This document shows positions 24,049 to 32,729 of a stretch of DNA of 64,000 nucleotides, in pieces. Source of the stretch: Achromobacter piechaudii NBRC 102461 (GTDB lineage: Bacteria > Pseudomonadota > Gammaproteobacteria > Burkholderiales > Burkholderiaceae_B); NCBI RefSeq assembly GCF_001571245.1, contig NZ_BCTK01000001.1, forward strand, positions 868,001-932,000. The letters are read 5' to 3'. The notes under the pieces were generated by a model, which saw only the letters and a program-made list of their open reading frames with translations, searched no databases and was not told where the DNA came from. Numbering within the stretch: the stretch's first letter is position 1; the number at the start of each line of letters is the position of its first letter. A program made the translations under genes and the position numbers.

Positions 24049-25245
24049 ATGCTTTCCCTGAATTCCCATTTGTCCGGCCGGCACTTCTTGCAGATTCCGG
24101 GGCCGACGAACGTGCCCGACCGCGTCTTGCGCGCCATCGATCAACCCACCATCGACCATCGTGGACCCGAGTTCGGCGAGTTGGGCCGCGCGGTGCTGGA
24201 AGGCGCCAAGGCAGTCTTCCAGACGCAATCGCCCGTGGTGATCTTTCCGTCCTCCGGTACGGGCGCATGGGAAGCCGCGCTGGTCAACACCTTGTCGCCG
24301 GGCGACCGCGTGCTGATGGTGGAAACCGGCCACTTCGCCAGCCTGTGGAAGAAGCTGGCGGGCCGCCTGGGCCTGGAAATCGATTACATCGAAAGCGACT
24401 GGCGCCATCCCGTAGATCCCGAGGTGATCGGCGCAAGGCTGGCCGCAGATACGCAGCACGGCATCAAGGCCGTGTGCGTGGTGCATAACGAAACCTCCAC
24501 CGGCGTCACCAGCAACATTGCCGCCGTGCGCGCCGCGATTGACCGCGCCGGGCATCCCGCGCTGCTGATGGTGGACACGATTTCCTCGCTGGGTTCCATT
24601 GATTACCGCCATGACGAATGGGGCGTGGACGTGACCGTGGCCGGTTCGCAAAAGGGCTTGATGCTGCCGCCCGGCCTGGCGTTCAACGCCGTCAGCGCGC
24701 GCGCGCTGGCCGCCGCCGATGCCGCGCGGCTGCCGCGTTCGTACTGGGACTGGCGCGAAATGCTGACCGCCAATGCCAAGGGATATTTTCCGTACACGCC
24801 GTCCACCAATCTGCTCTATGGCCTGCACGAAGCGCTGGCGATGTTGCAGGCCGAGGGCCTGCCGCGCGTGTTCGCGCGCCACGAGCGCCACGCCCGCGCC
24901 ACCCGCCTGGCGGTGGCCGGCTGGGGGTTGGAATTGTTGAGCCTGGACCCGACCGCCCACAGCCCCGCGCTGACTGCTGTGATGATGCCGGAAGGCCATA
25001 GCGCCGACGCGCTGCGCAAGGTGATTCTTGAACGCTTCGATATGTCGCTGGGGCAAGGCCTGGGCAAGCTTACCGACCGCATTTTCCGCATCGGCCATCT
25101 GGGCCATTTCAACGACCTGACGTTGTGCGGCACCTTGGCCGGCGTCGAGATGGGCCTGGCCGCTGCAGGCGTGCCGCACCAATCTGGCGGCGTGCAAGCC
25201 GCGATGGAATTCCTGGCGCGCACGCCGGAAGGCGTGGCCGCCTGA
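24049..25245 (+). CDS. Class-V PLP aminotransferase (serine-glyoxylate/alanine-glyoxylate type)
   Basis: A 398-residue cytoplasmic enzyme. The N-terminal HFLQIPGPTNVPDRVLRA and the FPSSGTGAWEAAL loop are typical of serine-glyoxylate aminotransferases. The PLP lysine is K202 in VTVAGSQKGLMLPPG, preceded by the cofactor-binding Asp in LLMVDTISSLGS. It likely transfers an amino group between serine or alanine-like donors and glyoxylate/pyruvate. The ATG at 24049 follows TTTTGGGG. It heads a plus-strand operon divergent from the GntR-dpp operon, suggesting it processes an amino acid released from the imported peptide. Confidence 0.9.
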   Translation: MLSLNSHLSGRHFLQIPGPTNVPDRVLRAIDQPTIDHRGPEFGELGRAVLEGAKAVFQTQSPVVIFPSSGTGAWEAALVNTLSPGDRVLMVETGHFASLWKKLAGRLGLEIDYIESDWRHPVDPEVIGARLAADTQHGIKAVCVVHNETSTGVTSNIAAVRAAIDRAGHPALLMVDTISSLGSIDYRHDEWGVDVTVAGSQKGLMLPPGLAFNAVSARALAAADAARLPRSYWDWREMLTANAKGYFPYTPSTNLLYGLHEALAMLQAEGLPRVFARHERHARATRLAVAGWGLELLSLDPTAHSPALTAVMMPEGHSADALRKVILERFDMSLGQGLGKLTDRIFRIGHLGHFNDLTLCGTLAGVEMGLAAAGVPHQSGGVQAAMEFLARTPEGVAA

Positions 25246-25384
25246 TGCACGGTGCGGTCCATGCACTGCGCGCGCAAGCAACAAGCAAGCGCTACGCAGG
25301 GGCCGCCCGCATCACGCAAGCGCTGCCCCTGCATCGGCGCGCAGCGCATGAATCGCAAAGCAAGAGACAACAACGAGGGAAGTT

Positions 25385-26449
25385 ATGAACACGCTTATGC
25401 AGCAGGCGATCCAGTTCGCCAATGAACACGAATCCACCTGGGACCGCAGCGTCAAGGGCAACTTTGGCGTGCACCTGAACGATCCGCCGCCGTGGAACCG
25501 GCTGCTGGGTCCCATCCATGACCGCGGCCCGGTGTCGGGCGTGGTGGTGGTGGACGGCAAGACGGTGGCGTCCTGGGGCGAGCCCGAGCGCGCCGACCTG
25601 ACGTTCAGCGTCGCCAAGCTGTATCTGGCGATCCTGGCAGGCGTGGCGCATGACCGTGGCCTATTGCCCGACGTGGACGAGCCCGTCGGCAAGCGCGTGC
25701 CGGGCATCGGTTTCGACGAAGGCCAGAACGCCGACATCACCTGGCGCCACCTGCTGCAACAAACCAGCGAATGGGAAGGCGAACGCTTTGGCGTGTCGGA
25801 CCAGGCGGACCGCTACCGCGCCGTGACCTTCGGCGTGCCGCCCGATGGCAAGAAGGGCGATGCCCGTCCGTTGCAACGTCCCGGCACGTATTGGGAATAC
25901 AACGACGTGCGCATCAACCAGCTGTCGTATGCGCTGCTGCACCTGTTCCGCAAACCCTTGCCCGAGGTCTTCCGCGAAGCCGTCACGCGCCCCATCGGCG
26001 CCAGCGAAGATTGGCAGTGGGTGGGTTACGACACCGCCTGGGTCGAGATCGACGGCCAGCGCATGCCGTCCGTGCCGGGCGGCTCGCACTGGGGCGGCGG
26101 CATGTCCATCAGCGCGCGCGACCAGGCGCTGATCGGCCAGATGCTGCTCAACAACGGCCAGGCCAACGGCAAGCAGATCCTGTCGCGCGAATGGATCGAA
26201 GCCATGCGCACGCCCTGCGCCATCGCGCCGTACTACGGCTATCTGATCTGGCTGAACCACGAAGGCCGCGTGTTTCCCAGCGTGCCGGCGTCCAGCTTCT
26301 TCGGCGTGGGCGCGGGCAGTTCGTTCACGTGGGTGGAACCGGAACGCAAGATGGTCGTGATCGTGCGCTGGCTCAACTCGGCGCATGCCGACGCGCTGTT
26401 CGGCAAGATCCTGGCCGCCGTGGATGCGGACAAGGGTACGCAGGTGTAG
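25385..26449 (+). CDS. Beta-lactamase-fold serine hydrolase
   Basis: A 354-residue protein of the class C beta-lactamase/esterase family without a signal peptide, so probably cytoplasmic. The catalytic SxxK is S75-V-A-K78 (DLTFSVAKLYLA). YWEYNDVRINQL supplies the Tyr/Asn element, and a late GVGAGSSFTW replaces the KTG strand motif. Members are esterases, amidases or D-amino-acid peptidases. It is 139 bp after the aminotransferase and 73 bp before the aldo/keto reductase, probably one operon. The substrate is unknown. Confidence 0.85.
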   Translation: MNTLMQQAIQFANEHESTWDRSVKGNFGVHLNDPPPWNRLLGPIHDRGPVSGVVVVDGKTVASWGEPERADLTFSVAKLYLAILAGVAHDRGLLPDVDEPVGKRVPGIGFDEGQNADITWRHLLQQTSEWEGERFGVSDQADRYRAVTFGVPPDGKKGDARPLQRPGTYWEYNDVRINQLSYALLHLFRKPLPEVFREAVTRPIGASEDWQWVGYDTAWVEIDGQRMPSVPGGSHWGGGMSISARDQALIGQMLLNNGQANGKQILSREWIEAMRTPCAIAPYYGYLIWLNHEGRVFPSVPASSFFGVGAGSSFTWVEPERKMVVIVRWLNSAHADALFGKILAAVDADKGTQV

Positions 26450-26522
26450 GATGGACGCCGCGCGAATCGCAGGTGCCGGGTTCGCGCCGCTCCAACGTCA
26501 TCGATCAGAAAGGAATCGCCCC

Positions 26523-27533
26523 ATGAAATACCGCCGTCTGGGAACCAGCAACCTGCGCGTTTCGCCCCTATGCCTGGGCACCATGATGTTCGGCGAACAG
26601 ACGCCCGACGACGAAGCCGCGCGCATCGTGGCGTCGGCGCGCGACCATGGGGTCAATTTCATCGATACGGCCGACGTCTACAACGAAGGCCGTTCGGAAG
26701 AAGTCGTAGGCAAGCTTCTGCAAGGCCAGCGCCATGACTGGGTGCTGGCCAGCAAGATCGGCAATGTGGTGGGCAAGGGGCCGAACCAGTCGCATTACTC
26801 GCGCCAGTGGCTGATGCGCGGCGTCGAGCAAAGCCTGGCGCGCATGGGCACGGATTTCATGGACATCCTGTACCTGCATCGCGACTATCACGAAGAAAAT
26901 CTGGAAGAAGCGCTGTGGGCGCTGGGCGACCTGATCCGCGCGGGCAAGCTGCGCAGCTTCGGGCTGTCGAACTTCCGGGGATGGCGCATCGCCGAAGTCA
27001 TGCGCCTGTGCGAAAAAATGGGCGTGCCCCAGCCGGTGGTCTGCCAGCCGTACTACAACATGCTCAACCGCGGGCCCGAAGTGGAAATCCTGCCGGCCTG
27101 CAAGCATTACGGCCTGGGCGTGGTGCCGTACAGCCCCATCGCGCGCGGCGTGCTGACGGGCAAGTACCTGCCGGGGCAGGCGCCTGCGGCCGACACGCGC
27201 GCCGGACGCGGCGACCGCCGCATGCTGGCTACGGAATTCCGCGAAGAGTCCTTGCAGATCGCCCAGCAACTGGTGCAGCACAGCGCCGCGCGAGGCGTGC
27301 TGCCGGGCCATTTCGCCACCGCCTGGGTGCTGGCCAACCCGATCATCACCGGCGTGATCGCCGGCCCGCGCACGCTGGCGCAAATGGAAGACTATTACGC
27401 CGCGCTGGACGTAACCATCACGCCCGAAGACGAAGCCATCGTCGACGGCTGGGTCACGCCGGGCCACGCCTCCAGCCACGGCTACAACGACCCGAACTAT
27501 CCGTTCTTCGGCCGTCCCGTCACCGTCGCCTGA
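26523..27533 (+). CDS. Aldo/keto reductase
   Basis: A 336-residue NADPH-dependent TIM-barrel oxidoreductase with a complete catalytic tetrad: D48, Y53 (IDTADVYNEG), K78 (VLASKIGN) and H119 (ILYLHRDY). It opens with KYRRLGTSNLRVSPLCLGTM, typical of the AKR family of Gsp69/YajO type. The start at 26523 has an AAGGA site; earlier in-frame ATGs fall in the preceding gene. As the third gene of the operon it may reduce an oxo-acid or aldehyde from the aminotransferase step. It ends 16 bp from the convergent repressor gene. Confidence 0.9.
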   Translation: MKYRRLGTSNLRVSPLCLGTMMFGEQTPDDEAARIVASARDHGVNFIDTADVYNEGRSEEVVGKLLQGQRHDWVLASKIGNVVGKGPNQSHYSRQWLMRGVEQSLARMGTDFMDILYLHRDYHEENLEEALWALGDLIRAGKLRSFGLSNFRGWRIAEVMRLCEKMGVPQPVVCQPYYNMLNRGPEVEILPACKHYGLGVVPYSPIARGVLTGKYLPGQAPAADTRAGRGDRRMLATEFREESLQIAQQLVQHSAARGVLPGHFATAWVLANPIITGVIAGPRTLAQMEDYYAALDVTITPEDEAIVDGWVTPGHASSHGYNDPNYPFFGRPVTVA

Positions 27534-27548
27534 ACGCGGCCGCGCGCC

Positions 27549-28121
27549 TCAAGCCGGGGCGCGCACCGGTTCGCTGGCGATGCCGTGCAGCATCATCTGC
27601 TCGACCACGGACGCAAGACCCAGCCGCGCGACGCGCCCGCGTCGTTCGGCGTCCACCATGCTGGTCAGCACGCCAAAGAACATTTCCGTCAGCGCCGCCG
27701 CTGAGAAATCCACGCGGAAAGCGCCTTCGCGCTGCCCGCGCAGAAAGAACGCATCCAACGATTCCTGATAGCCCGACCAACTGCTCATGATGTCGGGCTG
27801 CTGTTCGTTGTCGGGCTTCCAGTTGTACACAAGGAAGGCCGTCAGTTCCTTGTGCGCCAGGTTCTGGTTGATCAGGTTGCGCAACGCCTCGTGCGGCGCG
27901 GCGGTGTCCAGGTGCGAATCGTCCAACGCCTTTTTCATGATGTGCGCGCAATGCTGGGTCAGGCGCAGGACCAGTTGGTCCCGCGTCTGACAGAAGCGGT
28001 ATAGCGTCGCCTTGCTGACGCCGACGGCCTTGGCCAATTCCTGCAAGGTGGCTCGCGGCTGGTCCACCATCGCCAATGCCAACGCCACCAAAAAGCGTTC
28101 GTGCCCCACCTCGTCATTCAT
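27549..28121 (-). CDS. nfxB: NfxB-like TetR-family repressor of the RND operon
   Basis: A 190-residue regulator closely resembling Pseudomonas NfxB through its whole length. The HTH is DQPRATLQELAKAVGVSKAT followed by LYRFC, and the C-terminal domain shows ESLDAFFLRGQREGAFRVD and MVDAERRGR. NfxB represses mexCD-oprJ from the divergent position, exactly as here. The start at 28121 is preferred over 28139 because GAGGGG precedes it and because it aligns with NfxB. Loss-of-function changes in such repressors raise efflux. A perfect palindrome at 28258-28275 is the probable operator. Confidence 0.88.
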   Translation of the reverse strand: MNDEVGHERFLVALALAMVDQPRATLQELAKAVGVSKATLYRFCQTRDQLVLRLTQHCAHIMKKALDDSHLDTAAPHEALRNLINQNLAHKELTAFLVYNWKPDNEQQPDIMSSWSGYQESLDAFFLRGQREGAFRVDFSAAALTEMFFGVLTSMVDAERRGRVARLGLASVVEQMMLHGIASEPVRAPA

Positions 28122-28257
28122 TGCCTGCCCCTCATTCATGTGTTGGATCCCCCTTCAGCGGGGTATTGGAGCATGCGAGATTCAGCTTGTGCAAACTTTT
28201 GCGATTTTGACAAGCAAAACCTTTTTATTTGGCTTTGATGATCGTTTAATAATCAAA

Positions 28258-28275
28258 TGAATCAAGATTGATTCA
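28258..28275. promoter_or_regulatory. Candidate NfxB operator (perfect inverted repeat)
   Basis: TGAATCAA-GA-TTGATTCA is a perfect 8-bp inverted repeat with a 2-base centre, in the AT-rich 222-bp region between the divergent repressor and adaptor genes, 68 bp before the adaptor start. A TTGACA hexamer is at 28207-28212, but no convincing -10 follows at normal spacing. Confidence 0.65.
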
Positions 28276-28343
28276 AATCAATCATTGCTGTAGCATCCGC
28301 ACCTTGGAAAAAAAACGGTGCCGCGGGGCGCAAGGTAAAGAAC

Positions 28344-29531
28344 ATGAAGAATCAGATGACGCGGCGCTTGCCCTTGATTGGCCTGGTCTCGGCTTTGGCG
28401 TTGGCCATTGCCGGCTGCGGCGACAAGGCCCCAAGCCAGGCCGCGGCCGATGCGCCGCGTCCGGTGCAGGTGGTCGAGGTGCAGCCGCAACGCTACCCGC
28501 TGTCCAGCACCTTGCCCGGGCGCGTCGAGCCGGTGCGCGTTGCCGAAGTGCGCGCCCGTGTGGCGGGCATCGTCCTGTCGCGCAATTTCGAAGAGGGCGC
28601 TGACGTCAAGGCGGGCGACGTGCTGTTCCGCATTGACCCCGCGCCGTTCAAGGCCGCCTTGTCGCGCGCGCAGGGCGAGCTGGCCAAGGCCGACGCCGCC
28701 GTGTCCGATGCGCAAGCCATTCTCAAGCGCTACACGCCGCTGGTGAAGATCGAAGCCGTCAGCCAACAGGACTTCGACACGGCCACCACGACGCTCAAGA
28801 GCGCCCAGGCCGCGCGCCGTTCGGCGCAGGCCGACGTCGAGACCGCGCAACTGAACCTGGACTACGCCACGGTCAAGGCGCCCATCTCGGGCCGCATCGG
28901 TCGGGCGCAGGTGACCGAGGGCGCGCTGGTCGGCCAGAACGAAGCCACCGTCATGGCCAAGATCCAGCAGCTCGATCCTATCTACGTGGACTTCAACCAA
29001 CCCGTGGCCGACATGCTGCGCATGCGCGCGGCCGTGCAAAACGGCAGCCTGGGGCAGGGCGATGGCGCCAGCATCTCGATCAGCGTCGAGGGCATCGGCG
29101 AAAAGCGCAGCGGCAAGCTGCTGTTCTCGGATATCGCGGTGGATCGCAGCACCGGCCAGGTGTCGGTGCGCGGTGAATTCGCCAACCCCGATGTCCTGCT
29201 GTTGCCCGGCATGTACGTGCGCGTAGAGACGCAGCAGGGCGTGGATCCGGACGCCATCCTGGTGCCGCAGCGCGCCGTGACGCGCAGCACCGACGGCAAG
29301 CCGCAGGTGATGCTGGTGGGCCAGGACGACGTCGTGCAATCGCGCGCCGTGCAGACCGGCACGATGCGCGGGTCCGACTGGCACATCGTCGATGGCTTGA
29401 CGCCGGGCGACCGCGTCATCGTGGGCGGTGTGTCCGCCGCCGTGCCCGGCCAGAAAGTCAGCGTGGCGCCTGCCGCTGACGCTGCGCGTGTTGCGGCGTC
29501 CGGCCCGGCCGACGCCCCGGCCGCGAACTAA
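28344..29531 (+). CDS. mexC: RND periplasmic adaptor lipoprotein (MexC-like)
   Basis: This 395-residue membrane-fusion protein has lipobox LAIAGC, so it is a lipid-anchored inner-membrane adaptor. The order is barrel/lipoyl half (VEPVRVAEVRARVAGIVLSR), alpha-hairpin (about 100-170), second lipoyl half (APISGRIGRAQVTEGALVGQ), beta-barrel and membrane-proximal domain (VLLLPGMYVRVETQQG). These stretches match Pseudomonas MexC nearly word for word. It bridges the RND pump and the outer membrane channel. First gene of the three-gene operon. Confidence 0.9.
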   Translation: MKNQMTRRLPLIGLVSALALAIAGCGDKAPSQAAADAPRPVQVVEVQPQRYPLSSTLPGRVEPVRVAEVRARVAGIVLSRNFEEGADVKAGDVLFRIDPAPFKAALSRAQGELAKADAAVSDAQAILKRYTPLVKIEAVSQQDFDTATTTLKSAQAARRSAQADVETAQLNLDYATVKAPISGRIGRAQVTEGALVGQNEATVMAKIQQLDPIYVDFNQPVADMLRMRAAVQNGSLGQGDGASISISVEGIGEKRSGKLLFSDIAVDRSTGQVSVRGEFANPDVLLLPGMYVRVETQQGVDPDAILVPQRAVTRSTDGKPQVMLVGQDDVVQSRAVQTGTMRGSDWHIVDGLTPGDRVIVGGVSAAVPGQKVSVAPAADAARVAASGPADAPAAN

Positions 29532-29571
29532 ACCGCCGCCCATGCGCCGCGCGTTTCACCAAAGGTAGAAC

Positions 29572-32500
29572 ATGTCCAAGTTTTTCATTGGCCGCCCCAA
29601 TTTCGCGTGGGTGGTGGCCATCTTCATTTCGCTGGCGGGCCTGCTGGCGATTCCCAATCTGCCCGTGTCGCAGTTTCCCGTGGTGGCGCCGCCGCAGGTG
29701 ACCATCGCCGCCACCTATCCCGGCGCATCGGCCTCGGTACTGGTGGATTCGGTCACCAGCGTGATCGAGGAAGAGCTGAACGGCGCCAAGAACATGCTGT
29801 ATTACGAGTCGTCCAGCAGTTCGAGCGGCAGCGCTGAAATCACCGTCACGTTCGAGCCGGGCATGGACCCGGACCTGGCGCAGGTCGACGTGCAGAACCG
29901 CATCAAGAAGGCCGAAGCGCGGCTGCCGTCGGCGGTCACGCAGCAGGGCTTGCAGGTGGAGCAGGCCAGCTCGAACTTCCTGATGATTTACGCGCTGACG
30001 TACAAGGGCGAGGACGCGCACAAGGACGTGGTGGGCCTGTCCGACTACGCCGCGCGCCACATCAACAACGAGATCCGTCGCGTCAAGGGCGTGGGCAAGG
30101 TGCAGTTCTTCGGCGCCGAAGCCGCCATGCGCGTGTGGATCGATCCGCAGAAACTGCTGGGCGTGGGCTTGTCGGTAGCGGATGTGAATGCGGCCATCGC
30201 GGCGCAGAACGTGCAGGTGCCGGCCGGCAGTTTCGGCAGCCGCCCGGGCTCGCCCGAACAGGAGCTGACGGCCACGCTGGCCGTCAAGGGCATGCTGGAT
30301 TCGCCCGAGGAATTCGGCAACATCGTGCTGCGCGCGAACGCCGATGGCTCGTCCGTGCATCTGTCGGACGTGGCTCGCGTGGAAATCGGACGCCAGAGCT
30401 ACGACTTCGAAACCCGGCTGAACGGCAAGAAATCCGTGGGCGCGGCCGTGCAGCTGGCGCCGGGCGCCAACGCCATCGAAACGGTGAAGGCCGTCAAGGC
30501 GCGCTTGCAGGAATTGTCCGCCTCGTTCCCCGAGGACGTAGCGTTCTCGGTGCCGTTCGATACGTCGCAGTTCGTCAGCGTGGCCATCACCAAGGTCGTG
30601 CACACGCTGCTGGAAGCGATGGTGCTGGTCTTCCTGGTGATGTTCCTGTTCTTGCAGAATTTCCGCTACACGCTGATTCCCACGATCGTCGTGCCGGTCT
30701 GCCTGCTGGGCACCTTCGCCGTCATGTCGGTGCTGGGCTTCTCGGTCAACATGATGACGATGTTCGGCATGGTGCTGGCCATCGGCATCCTGGTGGACGA
30801 CGCCATCGTGGTGGTCGAGAACGTCGAACGCATCATGGCCGAAGAGGGCCTGTCGCCGCGCGAGGCCACGATCAAGGCGATGGAACAGGTGTCGGGCGCC
30901 ATCATCGGCATCACGCTGGTGCTGTCCGCCGTGTTCCTGCCGCTGGCGTTCATGAGCGGTTCGGTGGGCGTGATCTATCAGCAGTTCTCGCTGTCGCTGG
31001 CGGTGTCGATCCTGTTCTCGGGCTTCCTGGCGCTGACCTTCACGCCGGCCCTGTGCGCCACGTTCCTCAAGCCCATCCCCAAGGGCCATCACGATGAAAA
31101 GAAAGGCTTCTTCGGTGGATTCAACCGCGCCTTCAACCGCCTGACGGGCCGCTTCGAAGCCTTGAACACGCGGCTGGTCAAGCGCACCGGGCGCTACATG
31201 GTGATCTACGTGGCCATCGTGGCGGTGCTGGCCGTGCTGTATGTGCGCGTGCCGGCATCGTTCGTGCCGGCCGAAGACCAGGGTTATGTCATCGTGGACG
31301 TGCAGTTGCCGCCGGGCGCCACCCACTCGCGCACCGACAAGGTGGTGGCGGACGTCGAGCAGCATCTGATGTCGCTGGACGCGATGGGCGACGCCTTTAC
31401 CGTGATGGGCTTCAGCTTTTCGGGCACCGGCCAGAACGCGGGCATCGCATTCCCCACGCTCAAGGACTGGTCCGAGCGCGGCAAGGGCGAGGCCGCCGCC
31501 GATGTCGCGGCGGGCGTGAACGAACGCTTCGCGGTGATCGAAGACGGTTCGATCATGGCGGTGAACCCGCCGCCGATCGACGGCCTGGGCAATTCGGGCG
31601 GCTTCGCGCTGCGCTTGCAGGATCGGGGCGGCCTGGGCCGCGAGGCGCTGACCGAGGCGCGCAACCAACTGCTGGCCAAGGCCAACAGTTCGCCGGTGAT
31701 CGCCTACGCCATGATGGCAGGCTTGGCCGATGCACCGCAGCTGCGCCTGGACATCGACCGTCAGAAGGCCGAAGCGCTGGGCGTGGGCTTTGACACGATC
31801 AGCACGGCGATTTCGGCGGCGTATGGTTCGGCCACGGTCAACGACTTCGCCAACGCCGGCCGCCTGCAACGCGTGGTGGTGCAGGCCGATGTGCGCGACC
31901 GCATGACGCCCGAAAGCATCCTGATGCTGAACGTGCCGAACAAGTCCGGAGGCATGGTGCCGCTGTCCGCCTTCGTCAAGACCGATTGGGAAAACGGCCC
32001 CGTGCAGATCTCGCGCTACAACGGCTACCCGGCCTTCAAGATCGCGGGTGACGCGATGCCCGGGCACAGCACGGGCGAGGCCATGGCCGTCATCGAGAAG
32101 ATCGTGTCCGAGCTGCCCAATGGCATCGGCTATGAATGGACCGGCCTGTCCTATCAGGAGAAATTCGCGGGGGCGCAGGCGCCGATGCTGTTCGCGCTGG
32201 CGTTCCTGGTGGTGTTCCTGCTGATGGTCGCGCTGTATGAAAGCTGGGCCATTCCCGCCTCGGTGATGCTGATCGTGCCGATTGGCGCGCTGGGCTCGGT
32301 GTTGGCGGTGACGGTGCTGGGCATGTCCAACGACGTGTACTTCAAGGTGGGGCTCATCACCATCATCGGCCTGGCCGCCAAGAACGCGATCCTGATCGTG
32401 GAATTCGCCAAGAGCCTGCGCGAGCAGGGCCATACGCTGGCGGATGCCGCCATCCAGGCCGCCAAGCTGCGCTTTCGCCCCATCGTGATGACGTCGCTGG

Positions 32501-32724
32501 CGTTCATCCTGGGCGTGGTGCCCCTGGCGCTGGCCAGCGGCGCGGGCGCTGCCAGCCAGCGCGCCTTGGGCGTGGGCGTGATCGGCGGCATGTTGAGCGC
32601 CACCTTGCTGGGCGTGATTTTCGTGCCCATCTTCTTTGTTTGGGTGTTGTCGCTGCTGCCCAAGAAGCGCGGCGAAGCGGCCTCGGACGCCTTGCCCGCC
32701 ACCGCGCGCAATACCCAGGAGTGA
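29572..32724 (+). CDS. mexD: HAE-1 RND multidrug efflux pump (MexD-like)
   Basis: This 1050-residue inner-membrane drug/proton antiporter has twelve membrane helices and two large periplasmic loops. The proton-relay Asp pair is D409/D410 in VLAIGILVDDAIVVVENVER and the relay Lys is in GLAAKNAILIVEFAK. The opening FAWVVAIFISLAGLLAI and the IEEELNGAKNMLYYES segment match MexD, not MexY, MexB or MexF. MexCD-type pumps export fluoroquinolones, macrolides, some cephems and biocides. The substrates here are inferred from the family. The gene begins 40 bp after the adaptor. Confidence 0.92.
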   Translation: MSKFFIGRPNFAWVVAIFISLAGLLAIPNLPVSQFPVVAPPQVTIAATYPGASASVLVDSVTSVIEEELNGAKNMLYYESSSSSSGSAEITVTFEPGMDPDLAQVDVQNRIKKAEARLPSAVTQQGLQVEQASSNFLMIYALTYKGEDAHKDVVGLSDYAARHINNEIRRVKGVGKVQFFGAEAAMRVWIDPQKLLGVGLSVADVNAAIAAQNVQVPAGSFGSRPGSPEQELTATLAVKGMLDSPEEFGNIVLRANADGSSVHLSDVARVEIGRQSYDFETRLNGKKSVGAAVQLAPGANAIETVKAVKARLQELSASFPEDVAFSVPFDTSQFVSVAITKVVHTLLEAMVLVFLVMFLFLQNFRYTLIPTIVVPVCLLGTFAVMSVLGFSVNMMTMFGMVLAIGILVDDAIVVVENVERIMAEEGLSPREATIKAMEQVSGAIIGITLVLSAVFLPLAFMSGSVGVIYQQFSLSLAVSILFSGFLALTFTPALCATFLKPIPKGHHDEKKGFFGGFNRAFNRLTGRFEALNTRLVKRTGRYMVIYVAIVAVLAVLYVRVPASFVPAEDQGYVIVDVQLPPGATHSRTDKVVADVEQHLMSLDAMGDAFTVMGFSFSGTGQNAGIAFPTLKDWSERGKGEAAADVAAGVNERFAVIEDGSIMAVNPPPIDGLGNSGGFALRLQDRGGLGREALTEARNQLLAKANSSPVIAYAMMAGLADAPQLRLDIDRQKAEALGVGFDTISTAISAAYGSATVNDFANAGRLQRVVVQADVRDRMTPESILMLNVPNKSGGMVPLSAFVKTDWENGPVQISRYNGYPAFKIAGDAMPGHSTGEAMAVIEKIVSELPNGIGYEWTGLSYQEKFAGAQAPMLFALAFLVVFLLMVALYESWAIPASVMLIVPIGALGSVLAVTVLGMSNDVYFKVGLITIIGLAAKNAILIVEFAKSLREQGHTLADAAIQAAKLRFRPIVMTSLAFILGVVPLALASGAGAASQRALGVGVIGGMLSATLLGVIFVPIFFVWVLSLLPKKRGEAASDALPATARNTQE

Positions 32725-32729
32725 TCGTG

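Noticed and set aside
28207..28212. TTGACA as the -35 of the mexC promoter
   Set aside because: No acceptable -10 hexamer lies 16-18 bases downstream.
29458..32433. 991-codon open frame on the minus strand
   Set aside because: It is fully antisense to the MexD-like pump, has a His/Arg/Gln-rich composition typical of GC-rich shadow frames and no family motif.
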